NCBI RefSeq assembly: GCF_016907675.1
Contig: NZ_JAFBCJ010000001.1
Coordinates: forward strand, 4,774,001-4,838,000
Length of the DNA: 64,000 bases
Reading direction: 5' to 3'
From: Geodermatophilus bullaregiensis
GTDB lineage: Bacteria; Actinomycetota; Actinomycetes; Mycobacteriales; Geodermatophilaceae
The notes under the pieces were generated by a model. It searched no databases and was not told the origin of the DNA. It worked only from the letters and a program-made list of their open reading frames with translations. Made by a program: the position numbers and the translations under genes. Positions within the stretch are counted from its first letter, which is position 1. Each line of letters opens with the position of its first letter. Below are positions 32,795 through 40,126 of this stretch, piece after piece.

Positions 32795-33416
32795 AGGGGT
32801 TGCCGCGGAGGAGGTCCTCGAAGGAGGGGACGTCGGCGAACGGGTCGGCCGGGCGGGCCGAGGCCGGCCGGCCGGTGACGACGTCGGCCAGCTCGCCGGC
32901 CGCGCGGGCGATCCGCCCGGCCAGCTCCCGGCTGGTGCCGTCCCCGCCGGCCCAGTCCTCCGGGGCCGCGAAGACCGCCGTCGGCACGGTGATCGCTCGC
33001 AGGTGGCTGAACAGCGGCCGCATCGCGTGCTCGAGCACCAGCGAGTGCCGCGCCGTGCCGGCGGTGGCCGCGAGCAGCACCGGCTTGCCGGTGAGCGCCC
33101 CCTCGTCGAGCACGTCGACGAAGGACTTGAACAGCCCGCTGTAGGAGGCGGTGAACACCGGGGTCACGGCGAGGACGCCGTCGGCGCCGGTCACCGTCCC
33201 GACCGCCGCGCGCAGCGCCGCGTTCGGGAAGCCGGTGACGAACGCGTCGGCCAGGTCGCGGGCGTGCTCGCGCAGCTCGACGACCTCGACGACGGCGTCC
33301 TCGCCGCGCTCGCGCAGGGCCGCGACGGTCGCCGTCGCCAGCCGGTCGGCCAGCAGCCGGGTCGACGACGGGACGCCCAGCCCGGCGCTCACCACGGCGA
33401 GGGTGCGGGTGGTCAT
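32793..33416 (-). CDS. NADPH-dependent FMN reductase (CE1759 type)
   Basis: 207 residues. A flavodoxin-like fold with VVSAGLGVPSSTRLLADRLA at the N-terminus and GVLAVTPVFTASYSGLFKSFVDVLD near 95-120 marks the FMN/NADPH reductase family. It overlaps the stop of the flavin-dependent monooxygenase gene (4 nt), so it probably supplies reduced FMN to it as the small component of a two-component system. Confidence 0.9.
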   Translation of the reverse strand: MTTRTLAVVSAGLGVPSSTRLLADRLATATVAALRERGEDAVVEVVELREHARDLADAFVTGFPNAALRAAVGTVTGADGVLAVTPVFTASYSGLFKSFVDVLDEGALTGKPVLLAATAGTARHSLVLEHAMRPLFSHLRAITVPTAVFAAPEDWAGGDGTSRELAGRIARAAGELADVVTGRPASARPADPFADVPSFEDLLRGNP

Positions 33417-34558
33417 GCCGAGACCTCCTCCACGGTGCGCCCGGTGACGTCGTCGGCCGGGGCGGGGACGGTGCTGTCCTGCGCGCCGCCGCGGGCGGCC
33501 ACCCGCGAGGCGTGGGTGGGCGCGTCGGGCACGTGCGCGGGCTTGAGCGCGGCGAACTCGCGGCGCAGCACCGGCACGACCTCCTCGCCCAGGAGGTCGA
33601 GCTGCTCGAGCACGGTCGTGAGCGGCAGCCCGGCGTGGTCGACGAGGAACAGCTGCCGCTGGTAGTCACCGACGTAGTCGCGGAATCCCAGGGTGCGCTC
33701 GATGACCTGCTGCGGGCTGCCGACGGTCAGCGGCGTCTCGCGGGAGAAGTCCTCCAGCGAGGGGCCGTGGCCGTAGACCGGCGCGTTGTCGAAGTAGGGC
33801 CGGAACTCCCGGACGGCGTCCTGGCTGTTCCTCCGCACGAACACCTGCCCGCCCAGGCCCACGATCGCCTGGTCGGCGCTGCCGTGGCCGTGGTGCTCGA
33901 AGCGGGAGCGGTAGAACTCCACCATCCGCTGCGTGTGCTCCTCGGGCCAGAAGATGTGGTTGGAGAAGAAGCCGTCGCCGTAATAGGCGGCCTGCTCGGC
34001 GATCTGCGGGGAGCGGATCGAGCCGTGCCAGACGAAGGGCGGGACGCCGTCCAGCGGGCGCGGCGTGGAGGTGAAGCCCTGCAGCGGCGTGCGGTACCGG
34101 CCGGACCAGTCGACGACGTCGGAGTCCCACAGCCGGCGCAGCAGCGCGTAGTTCTCCACCGCCAGGGGGATGCCGTTGCGGATGTCCTGGCCGAACCACG
34201 GGTAGACCGGGCCGGTGTTGCCGCGGCCCATCATCAGGTCGACGCGGCCGCCGGCGAGGTGCTGCAGCATCGCGTAGTCCTCGGCGATCTTCACCGGGTC
34301 GTTGGTGGTGATCAGCGTGGTCGCCGTCGACAGCTGCAGGCGGGTGGTGCGCGCGGCGACGTAGGCCAGCGTGGTCGTCGGCGAGGAGGAGAAGAACGGC
34401 GGGTTGTGGTGCTCGCCCAGGGCGAAGACGTCCAGCCCCACCTCCTCGGCCTTCTCCGCGATCGCCAGGATCGCCTGGATCCGCTCCGCCTCGCTCGGCG
34501 TGCGGCCGGTCGTGGGGTCGGTCGTGACGTCACTGACCGAGAAGATCCCGAACTGCAT
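33413..34558 (-). CDS. LLM class flavin-dependent oxidoreductase
   Basis: 381 residues. A luciferase-like TIM barrel: MQFGIFSVSDVT at the N-terminus, VGLDVFALGEHHNPPFFSSSP near 37-57, and YAMLQHLAGGRVDLMMGRGN near 95-115. Such enzymes oxidise or desulfurise substrates using FMNH2 or F420. The overlapping FMN reductase gene favours FMN. Ribosome site AGGAG lies 9 nt upstream of the ATG. Substrate unknown. Confidence 0.9.
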   Translation of the reverse strand: MQFGIFSVSDVTTDPTTGRTPSEAERIQAILAIAEKAEEVGLDVFALGEHHNPPFFSSSPTTTLAYVAARTTRLQLSTATTLITTNDPVKIAEDYAMLQHLAGGRVDLMMGRGNTGPVYPWFGQDIRNGIPLAVENYALLRRLWDSDVVDWSGRYRTPLQGFTSTPRPLDGVPPFVWHGSIRSPQIAEQAAYYGDGFFSNHIFWPEEHTQRMVEFYRSRFEHHGHGSADQAIVGLGGQVFVRRNSQDAVREFRPYFDNAPVYGHGPSLEDFSRETPLTVGSPQQVIERTLGFRDYVGDYQRQLFLVDHAGLPLTTVLEQLDLLGEEVVPVLRREFAALKPAHVPDAPTHASRVAARGGAQDSTVPAPADDVTGRTVEEVSA

Positions 34559-34573
34559 CGCGGGCTCCTTGTG

Positions 34574-34587
34574 GTTGAGCGTGCAAC
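34574..34587. promoter_or_regulatory. Candidate operator upstream of the monooxygenase operon
   Basis: GTTGAGCGTGCAAC is an imperfect dyad (GTTG...CAAC) 16 nt before the monooxygenase start. TTG-N-GCAA spacing is similar to MarR-family sites. A partial second copy (GCACGC) is near 34638. Weak evidence only. Confidence 0.25.
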
Positions 34588-34798
34588 TACTACTCCACCG
34601 AACGGGTGCAGGTCACAGGACATTCCCAGGCTGCCTGTGCGTGCAGTAGTCGGGTGACCACACGGCGGCGGACCACTCCGTCGGTGACCGTCCCGTGATC
34701 TGGTGAGGAGCCACGGGCGTGCGGCCCACTGGGAGTCTGGCGTCCCTCACCTGGATCGCCCGACGGGCCCGGGAGGACGACGGACCGGGGGGAACGGG

Positions 34799-35686
34799 AT
34801 GTCGAAGCACTCGCAGGGAGCCGCACCGGACGCCGGGGCCAGCGGCACCAGACGGACGGCCTTCACGGACAACACCGCCGCGGAGCACGCCCCGGCGAGG
34901 GGTCTCGACGGGTTGCTGAACACCGGGCCGGTCTTCACGCACGCCGTCCGCGGTTACGACCGCCTCCAGGTCGACGACTACGTGGCCGCGGCCGAGACCG
35001 AGCTGCTGGTGCTCCGCCGGGAGAACGAGCACCTGCTCAGCCGCTACGCCGCCTGCTCCGGCGAGCTGCAGAACGCCCGCCGCCGGCTGGCCCAGCTGGT
35101 GCGCGAGCGCGAGGCGCTGCCGAGCCCCGAGGACGCGCGCATCCTGGTCGAGCGCGCCCAGGAGGAGGCCGAGCGAGTGCGCACCGAGGCGCGCGCGGAG
35201 GCCGAGGCCCGGCTGGCCAAGGTCGCCGAGATGCGGGAGGCGGTGATCGCGCTGCGCGAGCAGGCCCACGGCGAGGTCGCCGGGGTGCGGGCGGAGGCGC
35301 AGGCCGCCCGCGAGGAGGCGCACCGCGAGGCCGAGGAGGCGCGGCGCGCGGCGGCGGCCGAGCGCGCACGGCTGGATCGCGAGGCCGCCGAGGCGCGGGC
35401 CCGGCGGGAGGCCGAGGCGGCCGCGCGGGCGCAGGAGGAGCGGGCCGCCGTCGCGGCCGAGCTCGCCGCGCTGCACGCCGAGCGGGACCGGGTGCGCGAG
35501 ACGCTGCGAGTGCTGGGCGGGCACGTCGACGATGCCCTCGCCGGCCTCGCCGAGGTCCTGCGCGGGGACGCGGTCCCCACCGACGAGCTGCCCGACGACG
35601 TCTCGGTGCTCGCCGAGCGACGCGACGCCGCGGCCCGTGACGAGACCCCCCGGAAGCCGGGGGCGGACGTCGCCGCGGCGTCCTGA
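34799..35686 (+). CDS. DivIVA-like coiled-coil protein
   Basis: 295 residues from ATG with GGGGGAA 3-9 nt upstream. Residues 45-75 (TGPVFTHAVRGYDRLQVDDYVAAAETEL) resemble the N-terminal membrane-targeting DivIVA/Wag31 segment, where 'F..V..GYD..QVD.Y' is typical. A long Ala/Glu/Arg-rich coiled coil (about 90-235) follows, then an acidic tail. Probably scaffolds cell-wall growth or septation at curved membrane. It is followed by a riboswitch-controlled wall-hydrolase gene, which fits an envelope role. Confidence 0.75.
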   Translation: MSKHSQGAAPDAGASGTRRTAFTDNTAAEHAPARGLDGLLNTGPVFTHAVRGYDRLQVDDYVAAAETELLVLRRENEHLLSRYAACSGELQNARRRLAQLVREREALPSPEDARILVERAQEEAERVRTEARAEAEARLAKVAEMREAVIALREQAHGEVAGVRAEAQAAREEAHREAEEARRAAAAERARLDREAAEARARREAEAAARAQEERAAVAAELAALHAERDRVRETLRVLGGHVDDALAGLAEVLRGDAVPTDELPDDVSVLAERRDAAARDETPRKPGADVAAAS

Positions 35687-35687
35687 C

Positions 35688-35732
35688 CCGCACTCCCGGC
35701 CCGCCGGGCCACCGGCCCCGGGTCGGGTGCGG
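35688..35732 (+). terminator. GC-rich hairpin after the DivIVA-like gene
   Basis: CCGCAC (35688-35693) and GTGCGG (35727-35732) enclose further self-pairing runs (GGCCCG...CGGGCC). It follows the stop codon at once, fitting a rho-independent terminator without a T-run. Confidence 0.5.
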
Positions 35733-35776
35733 ACGGCTCCGTAACACGCGTCACGCGGGTATCTGGCGCCCTGGTG

Positions 35777-35806
35777 TTGTCACGGGCAGGTAACGACACG
35801 TACGTT
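35777..35806 (+). promoter_or_regulatory. Putative sigma-A-like promoter of the riboswitch leader
   Basis: TTGTCA at 35777-35782 and TACGTT at 35801-35806 are spaced by 18 nt. They lie about 45-60 nt ahead of the conserved riboswitch core, which fits the usual distance. Predicted from sequence only. Confidence 0.5.
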
Positions 35807-35849
35807 CTCCACGTCCGGTCGGTCGTCTCGTCCCCTCCCGGGGAGCCCG

Positions 35850-36016
35850 GCCGGGCGCCGCCGAGTCGTGTCCGCACCGTGGACGCGAGCCGGGGACCCA
35901 CCGCAGTCCTGGGGTGAATCGCCTGTCGAGCTCCGCTCGCAGCGCGTAGGGCTTCTTCCCGCCCGAACCCGTCAGCTAACTCGGTAGGCGGCCACGGAAG
36001 GAACGGAGAGTCTCCG
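35850..36016 (+). promoter_or_regulatory. Cyclic di-AMP riboswitch (ydaO/yuaA class)
   Basis: The conserved blocks are all present in order: GGGGACCCA (35892-35900), GGGGTGAATC (35911-35920), TAGGGCTTC (35947-35955), CCGAACCCGTCAGCTAAC (35963-35980) and GGTAGGCG (35983-35990). In actinobacteria this RNA senses c-di-AMP and turns down wall-lytic genes such as rpfA. Here it precedes a transglycosylase-like gene, the expected target. Borders are approximate. The rest of the 533-nt intergenic region holds a promoter, a possible short ORF and a GC-rich leader. Confidence 0.93.
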
Positions 36017-36017
36017 C

Positions 36018-36083
36018 ATGCCCCGCCTCCGGGCCGCCGTGGCCCGCAGGTGCTGCCGGCCGCGCGTGCACCGCGCCGTCTGA
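36018..36083 (+). CDS. Possible 21-residue upstream ORF after the riboswitch
   Basis: ATG at 36018 opens MPRLRAAVARRCCRPRVHRAV and stops at 36083. CGGAGAG lies 5-7 nt upstream, inside the dyad CGGAGA-G-TCTCCG that could hide it. The peptide is Arg-rich with an adjacent Cys pair. It ends 136 nt before the main gene. It may be a translated leader coupling the riboswitch to expression, or simply chance. Conservation in relatives would decide. Confidence 0.35.
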   Translation: MPRLRAAVARRCCRPRVHRAV

Positions 36084-36219
36084 GCCCGGCCGCCTCCCTG
36101 CCCCGCTGACCCGGCGCCGCCGACCGCGGCCGCCGGGGACCCGTAGACCGCCGTGCGCCGGTCCCTGCCCGCGAACCGGGCTGCCGCGCGCGCACTCTCC
36201 CCTCGGAGCCCCCGCCTTC

Positions 36220-37212
36220 ATGCCCAGCCGTACCCCGAACACGCCTGCCGACGCCGCCGCGACCGCCGAGCTGCCCGTGAGCGACGCCACCGCCGTCCTG
36301 GCCGCCGTGGACACCGACGCCCCCGCTGCCGGTCACCGCCGCGGCCGGCGCGCACGTGCCACCCTCCCCGCCCGGACCGGTGCGCGGCGCAGCAGCCCGC
36401 CGCTCGGCCCGCGCCGCCCCGCCCTGCTGCTGGCCGCCGCCGCGGCCGGCGCGCTGATCGTCGGCGTGGTCACCACCGGCGGCCCGGCCGCCGAGGCCGG
36501 CACCGACACGGCCAGCACCTCGGTCAGCGTGGCCGAGCAGCTCGGCGTCGCCGACGAGCTCCCGGCCGACGCCGCGGCCCCCATGGCGCCGCAGGCCGCC
36601 GACCTCGCCCCGCTCGAGGACCTCGCCGCCTCCCGCAGCGAGCGCTCCGCCGAGGAGGCCACCGCCGCCCAGGCGCAGGCCGCCGCCGACCAGGCCGAGC
36701 TCGACCGGCGCGCCGCCGAGGAGGCCGCCCGCCGCGCCGCCGAGGAGGAGGCCGCCCGCGCCGCCGCCGAGGCCCAGGCCGCCGCCGAGGCGCAGGCCGC
36801 GGCCGAGGCCCAGGCCGCCGCCGAGGCCGCCGAGCGCGCCGCCGCCGCGGAGGAGGCCGCGACCGCACCGGCCCCGGCCCCGGCTGCCACCCCCGCGCCC
36901 GCGTCGGCCGCCGCGCCGGCCGCCCGCGGGACCTTCAAGGAGTACGCGCTGAGCAAGGTCGGCAGCGCCGATCAGTTCAGCTGCCTCGAGAACCTGTGGG
37001 GCAAGGAGAGCGGCTGGAACCCCAACGCGCAGAACCCGACCAGCACCGCCTACGGCATCCCGCAGTTCCTCGACTCGACGTGGGCCAGCACCGGCATCGC
37101 CAAGACCTCCGACGGCTACCGGCAGATCGACGCGGGCCTGATCTACATCGAGGAGCGCTACGGCTCGCCGTGCGCCGCCTGGGCGCACTCGCAGTCCAAG
37201 GGCTGGTACTAG
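36220..37212 (+). CDS. Transglycosylase-like wall protein with APF/SLT-type C-terminal domain
   Basis: 330 residues. One membrane segment near 66-86 (PALLLAAAAAGALIVGVVTTG) after a basic cytoplasmic stretch suggests a signal anchor. Residues about 130-215 form an Ala/Glu-rich coiled coil with repeats of AEAQAA. From 238 on, the lytic-transglycosylase-like domain (FKEYALSKVG... GKESGWNPNAQNP... YGIPQFLDSTWA) has the catalytic Glu in KESGW, near 263. It should cleave or remodel peptidoglycan outside the membrane. Control by the upstream c-di-AMP riboswitch ties it to growth, dormancy or osmotic state. Confidence 0.87.
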   Translation: MPSRTPNTPADAAATAELPVSDATAVLAAVDTDAPAAGHRRGRRARATLPARTGARRSSPPLGPRRPALLLAAAAAGALIVGVVTTGGPAAEAGTDTASTSVSVAEQLGVADELPADAAAPMAPQAADLAPLEDLAASRSERSAEEATAAQAQAAADQAELDRRAAEEAARRAAEEEAARAAAEAQAAAEAQAAAEAQAAAEAAERAAAAEEAATAPAPAPAATPAPASAAAPAARGTFKEYALSKVGSADQFSCLENLWGKESGWNPNAQNPTSTAYGIPQFLDSTWASTGIAKTSDGYRQIDAGLIYIEERYGSPCAAWAHSQSKGWY

Positions 37213-37226
37213 GAGGACCCCGGCGC

Positions 37227-37252
37227 CCCGCGCCTCGCACGCTCGGCGCGGG
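37227..37252 (+). terminator. Hairpin after the transglycosylase-like gene
   Basis: CCCGCGCC (37227-37234) pairs with GGCGCGGG (37245-37252) around a 10-nt loop TCGCACGCTC. The hairpin is inside an element that also occurs at 32725-32790. Confidence 0.6.
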
Positions 37253-37338
37253 ACCCTGCACCGGGGCCGCGTGGGCCCCACCGCTCGCTCCGCTCGAGGT
37301 GGGCCCCTGCGTCGGGGCGGGGTGGTGGACTGCCGGGC

Positions 37339-37977
37339 ATGCGAGTCGTCCCGCCCGGCTTCGTCCGCGCGCACACGCAGGTGCGCCGGCCCTCGCTCGT
37401 CCCGGAGGTGCGGCTGCACGTCGCCGACGACGTCGTCGCCCTCTGGGAGGCGATGGAGGACGCGGCCGGCGGTGCCGGTGAGGCACCGCCGTTCTGGGCC
37501 GCGGCCTGGCCCGGCGGCCAGGCGCTGGCCCGCGCCGTGCTCGACGGGGCCGTGCCGGTGACCGGCCGCACGGTGCTCGACCTGGGGTCGGGCAGCGGGC
37601 TGGTCGCCGTCGCCGCCGTCCTCGCCGGCGCCCGGCACGTGCTGGCCAGCGACGTCGACCCGTTCTCCCGGACGGCGGTCGGCGTCAACGCCGGGCTCAA
37701 CGGGGTGGGCGGGATCGGCGTCACCGGCGACGTCCTCGACCGGGAGCCCCCGGCCGTCGACGTCGTGCTGGCCGGCGACGTCTGCTACGACCGCGAGATG
37801 ACCGAGCGGGTGCTGCCCTTCCTCGACCGGGCCCGGGCGCGCGGCTGCGAGGTGCTCGTCGGCGACCCGGGCCGGCCCTACCTCCCCCACGAGCGGCTCG
37901 AGCCGGTCGTCCGCTACGACGTGCCCGAGACCGAGGGCCCCGGCCTGCGCCGGACCACGGTGTGGCGGTTGCCGTGA
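37339..37977 (+). CDS. Class I SAM-dependent methyltransferase (ETF-beta lysine methyltransferase-like)
   Basis: 212 residues. FWAAAWPGGQALARAVLDG near 53-71, the SAM loop VLDLGSGSGLVAVAAVLAGA near 80-100, DVDPFSRTAVGVNAGLN, and LAGDVCYDREM near 150 match the METTL20/ETFBKMT-like protein methyltransferases found widely in bacteria. The end has GDPGRPYLP. It probably methylates lysines of a protein such as the ETF beta subunit, at least by family. Stop overlaps the next small ORF. Confidence 0.82.
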   Translation: MRVVPPGFVRAHTQVRRPSLVPEVRLHVADDVVALWEAMEDAAGGAGEAPPFWAAAWPGGQALARAVLDGAVPVTGRTVLDLGSGSGLVAVAAVLAGARHVLASDVDPFSRTAVGVNAGLNGVGGIGVTGDVLDREPPAVDVVLAGDVCYDREMTERVLPFLDRARARGCEVLVGDPGRPYLPHERLEPVVRYDVPETEGPGLRRTTVWRLP

Positions 37978-38249
37978 GCGCGCCGGCCCCCTTAGACCTC
38001 ACGAGCGGCACGGCCGTGGTCGCCTCGGTGCGGGCCGCCCACCCCGGCGCGCCGCCCGGGCGCTTCGACCCGGTTCCCCTCGCGGGGTCCGGCGAGGTCC
38101 TGGCCGTCGACTCCTCCGCCGTCGTCCGGCTGACGCACGCCCTGCTGCCCCCGCTGGAGGCGCACCCCGGCGGCATCCGTACCCGGTTCGCCGGGAGCGT
38201 CCGGGTGGCCGCCGCCGACGTGGTGCGGCCGGCCCGGCGCGGCCGCTGA
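37974..38249 (+). CDS. Small hypothetical protein with an in-frame TTA codon
   Basis: 91 residues if it starts at the GTG overlapping the methyltransferase stop; a later GTG at 38016 would give 77. I recognise no domain. The composition (many Ala/Pro/Val, low Lys) and G/C-rich third positions fit a real gene of this genome. The leucine codon TTA at 37992-37994 is unusual at this GC content. The translational coupling supports it being expressed, but the gene is weakly supported. Confidence 0.45.
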   Translation: MSAPAPLDLTSGTAVVASVRAAHPGAPPGRFDPVPLAGSGEVLAVDSSAVVRLTHALLPPLEAHPGGIRTRFAGSVRVAAADVVRPARRGR

Positions 38250-38265
38250 GGACGGCGGCGCACCG

Positions 38266-38994
38266 GTGGCCGTCCACGTCGGCACGTCGGGGTGGAGCTA
38301 CGAGCACTGGGACGGCGTCCTCTACCCGCCGGGGACGCCGCCCCGCGACCGGCTGGCCCACTACGTCCGCCGGTTCGGCACCGTCGAGCTCAACGCGAGC
38401 TTCTACCGCTGGCCCCGGGCGGCGACCTTCGCCGGCTGGCGGGACCGGCTGCCCGAGGACTTCCGGCTGTCGGTCAAGGCGCCGCGGGGCCTGACCCACG
38501 CCAAGCGGCTGTACGCCCCGGAGACGTGGGTCGAGCGGATCACCGCGGCCTGGCACGAGCTCGACGGCCGGCGGGCCGTGCTGCTGGTGCAGCTGCACCC
38601 CGCCGCGGCCCGCGACGACGCGCGCCTCGGGTACTTCCTCTCCCTGCTGCCGGACTGGGTGCGGGTGGCCGTGGAGTTCCGCCACCCCAGCTGGCACGTC
38701 GAGGAGGTGTTCGCGCTGCTGGAGCGGCACGGCGCGGCCTACTGCGTGATGAGCGGCGCCGGGCTGCCGTGCGTGCTGCGGGCCACCGCGCGGTTCGTCT
38801 ACGTCCGCCTGCACGGCCCCGACACCGCCTGGCTCTACGCGGGGTCCTATCCCGACGACGACCTGCGCTGGTGGGCCGACCGGGTGGGGGAGTGGGCGGC
38901 CTCCGGGCGGGACGTCTACGCCTACTTCAACAACGACGGGCACGGCCACGCCGTCCGGAACGCGGAGACGCTGCGGGCGCTGACCGGCGGGTGA
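38266..38994 (+). CDS. DUF72 family protein
   Basis: 242 residues from GTG. VHVGTSGWSYEHWDGVLYPP and FGTVELNASFYRWPRAATF near the N-terminus, FRLSVKAPRGLTHAKRL near 65-80, and the closing YAYFNNDGHGHAVRNAETL are the standard DUF72 (YecE-like) landmarks. The fold is a TIM barrel and the biochemical function is unknown. Lies after the small ORF with 16 nt between. Confidence 0.92.
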   Translation: MAVHVGTSGWSYEHWDGVLYPPGTPPRDRLAHYVRRFGTVELNASFYRWPRAATFAGWRDRLPEDFRLSVKAPRGLTHAKRLYAPETWVERITAAWHELDGRRAVLLVQLHPAAARDDARLGYFLSLLPDWVRVAVEFRHPSWHVEEVFALLERHGAAYCVMSGAGLPCVLRATARFVYVRLHGPDTAWLYAGSYPDDDLRWWADRVGEWAASGRDVYAYFNNDGHGHAVRNAETLRALTGG

Positions 38995-39044
38995 CCGGAG
39001 CCCATCGGGCGGCGGGTGCGGCGGCCCGGCGGGAGACTGGAGCC

Positions 39045-39458
39045 ATGAGCGAGCAGGACGTCGGTCCGAAGGCAGGGCAGGGACAGGGCAACCTGGTCAG
39101 CCGGTCCGTCGAGGAGTTCGTCGCGCAGCTGCGCGGGTTCACCGACCGGGCCCGCGGGCTGGCCGCCGGCGCGGTCCCCTCGGGGCTGAGCCTGCCGCGG
39201 CTGCCCTCGCCGCCGGGGGCGCTGTCGGCCGCGCAGCTCGGGGCGATCGCCTCGGCCGTGCGCGGGCAGCGCCGGCAGATCGAGGCGATGTCGGCGCAGC
39301 TGCAGGCCTTCGACGAGCAGCTCGCGGTGTTCGAGCGGATCCTCGAGCCGCTGCTGGAGTGGAGCTCGACGTGGGCCCGGCTGGAGGAGTCCTTCGCCGA
39401 CGTGGTCCGCGGGTCGTCGTCCGACCGGGACGTGCCGCCCCCGGCCGACGCCACCTAG
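39045..39458 (+). CDS. Hypothetical helical protein
   Basis: 137 residues, ATG with GGGAG 9-13 nt upstream. The N-terminal 30 residues contain 'SVEEFVAQLRGFTDRARGLAAGAVP'; residues 60-115 are predicted helical with heptad-like leucines (AAQLGAIASAVRGQRRQIEAMSAQLQAFDEQLAVFERILEPLLEW in pieces). No known domain recognised. The stop codon TAG shares CTAG with the stop of the convergent VOC gene. Possibly a scaffold or envelope-linked protein, but this is a guess. Confidence 0.6.
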   Translation: MSEQDVGPKAGQGQGNLVSRSVEEFVAQLRGFTDRARGLAAGAVPSGLSLPRLPSPPGALSAAQLGAIASAVRGQRRQIEAMSAQLQAFDEQLAVFERILEPLLEWSSTWARLEESFADVVRGSSSDRDVPPPADAT

Positions 39459-39847
39459 CCCGGCGGGCGCCGGTCGCGGCGCAGCGGGTGGTCCGCGGGC
39501 ACCTCGACCAGCACGATCCGCACGCCGTCCGGGTCGGCCAGCCAGGACTCGACCAGGCCCCACGGCTCGACCTGCGGCCCGCGGAGCACCGGCACGCCGG
39601 CCGTCCGCAGCCGCTCGACCTCGGCGGCGACGTCGCGGACCTGCACCCACAGCGCCATCCCGCGCGGCGGCTCCTCGCCCGGGCCGGACACCTCGAGCAG
39701 GCCGTTGCCGAGGAAGAAGACCACGCCGGGGTGCTCGGGCGGCCCGAACTCGCGGTACACCGCCAGCCCGAGCACGTCGCGGTAGAAGGCCTGCGACCGC
39801 GCGGGGTCGGCCGCCCGGAGCAGGACCCGGCTGCTGAGCACGTCCAC
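39455..39847 (-). CDS. VOC family (glyoxalase/bleomycin-resistance-like) protein
   Basis: 130 residues. Two beta-alpha-beta-beta-beta modules: the first with SRVLLRAADPARSQAFYRDVLGLAVYREFG, the second with VRDVAAEVERLRTAGVPVLRGPQVEPWGLVESWLADPDGVRIVLVEVP. The second module's Glu (IVLVEV) and a His in the first (PPEHPGVVFF) could bind metal. Reaction unknown. Shares a CTAG stop with the convergent gene. Confidence 0.87.
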   Translation of the reverse strand: MDVLSSRVLLRAADPARSQAFYRDVLGLAVYREFGPPEHPGVVFFLGNGLLEVSGPGEEPPRGMALWVQVRDVAAEVERLRTAGVPVLRGPQVEPWGLVESWLADPDGVRIVLVEVPADHPLRRDRRPPG

Positions 39848-39894
39848 TCCGGCATCATCGCCGGGGGAGCGGGGACCGACACGAGGAGGACGCC

Positions 39895-40104
39895 GTGGCG
39901 CAGCGGTACGAGTACCGGGTGGTCGAGCTCCGCGAGGGGCTGATCGGCGGGAAGATGTCGGGTGACAAGCTGGAGAAGGTGCTCAACGAGCACGCCCGCG
40001 AGGGGTGGCAGCTCAAGGCGATCACCTCCGTCGAGGTGAAGGGCCGGATCGGCCCGGGCGGCGTCGAGGGCGTGCTGGTCACCCTGGAGCGCCCCACCTC
40101 CTGA
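39895..40104 (+). CDS. DUF4177 domain protein
   Basis: 69 residues from GTG with GAGGAGGA 4 nt upstream. YEYRVVELRE...MSGDKLEKVLNEHAREGWQLKAITSVEVKGR... EGVLVTLERP is the DUF4177 pattern, where 'LN...GWxL' is diagnostic. A small beta-rich protein, function unknown. Divergent from the VOC gene and followed by the Cys-cluster protein after 22 nt. Confidence 0.9.
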   Translation: MAQRYEYRVVELREGLIGGKMSGDKLEKVLNEHAREGWQLKAITSVEVKGRIGPGGVEGVLVTLERPTS

Positions 40105-40126
40105 CCGACCTGCCCGAGGAGCCGCC

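Noticed and set aside
33413-34558. Bacterial luciferase or alkanesulfonate monooxygenase
   Set aside because: The fold is luciferase-like, but no sulfur transport genes or luxB partner are nearby, so a specific name is not supported.
36680-36860. Short direct repeats (GCCGCCGAGGCCCAGGCC type) that could look like a repeat array
   Set aside because: They encode an Ala/Glu coiled coil in the transglycosylase-like protein. There are no spacers, so it is not CRISPR.
37262-37320. Second terminator hairpin after the transglycosylase-like gene
   Set aside because: The arms (GGGCCCCACC and GGTGGGCCCC) pair only with bulges; possible, but too weak to list.
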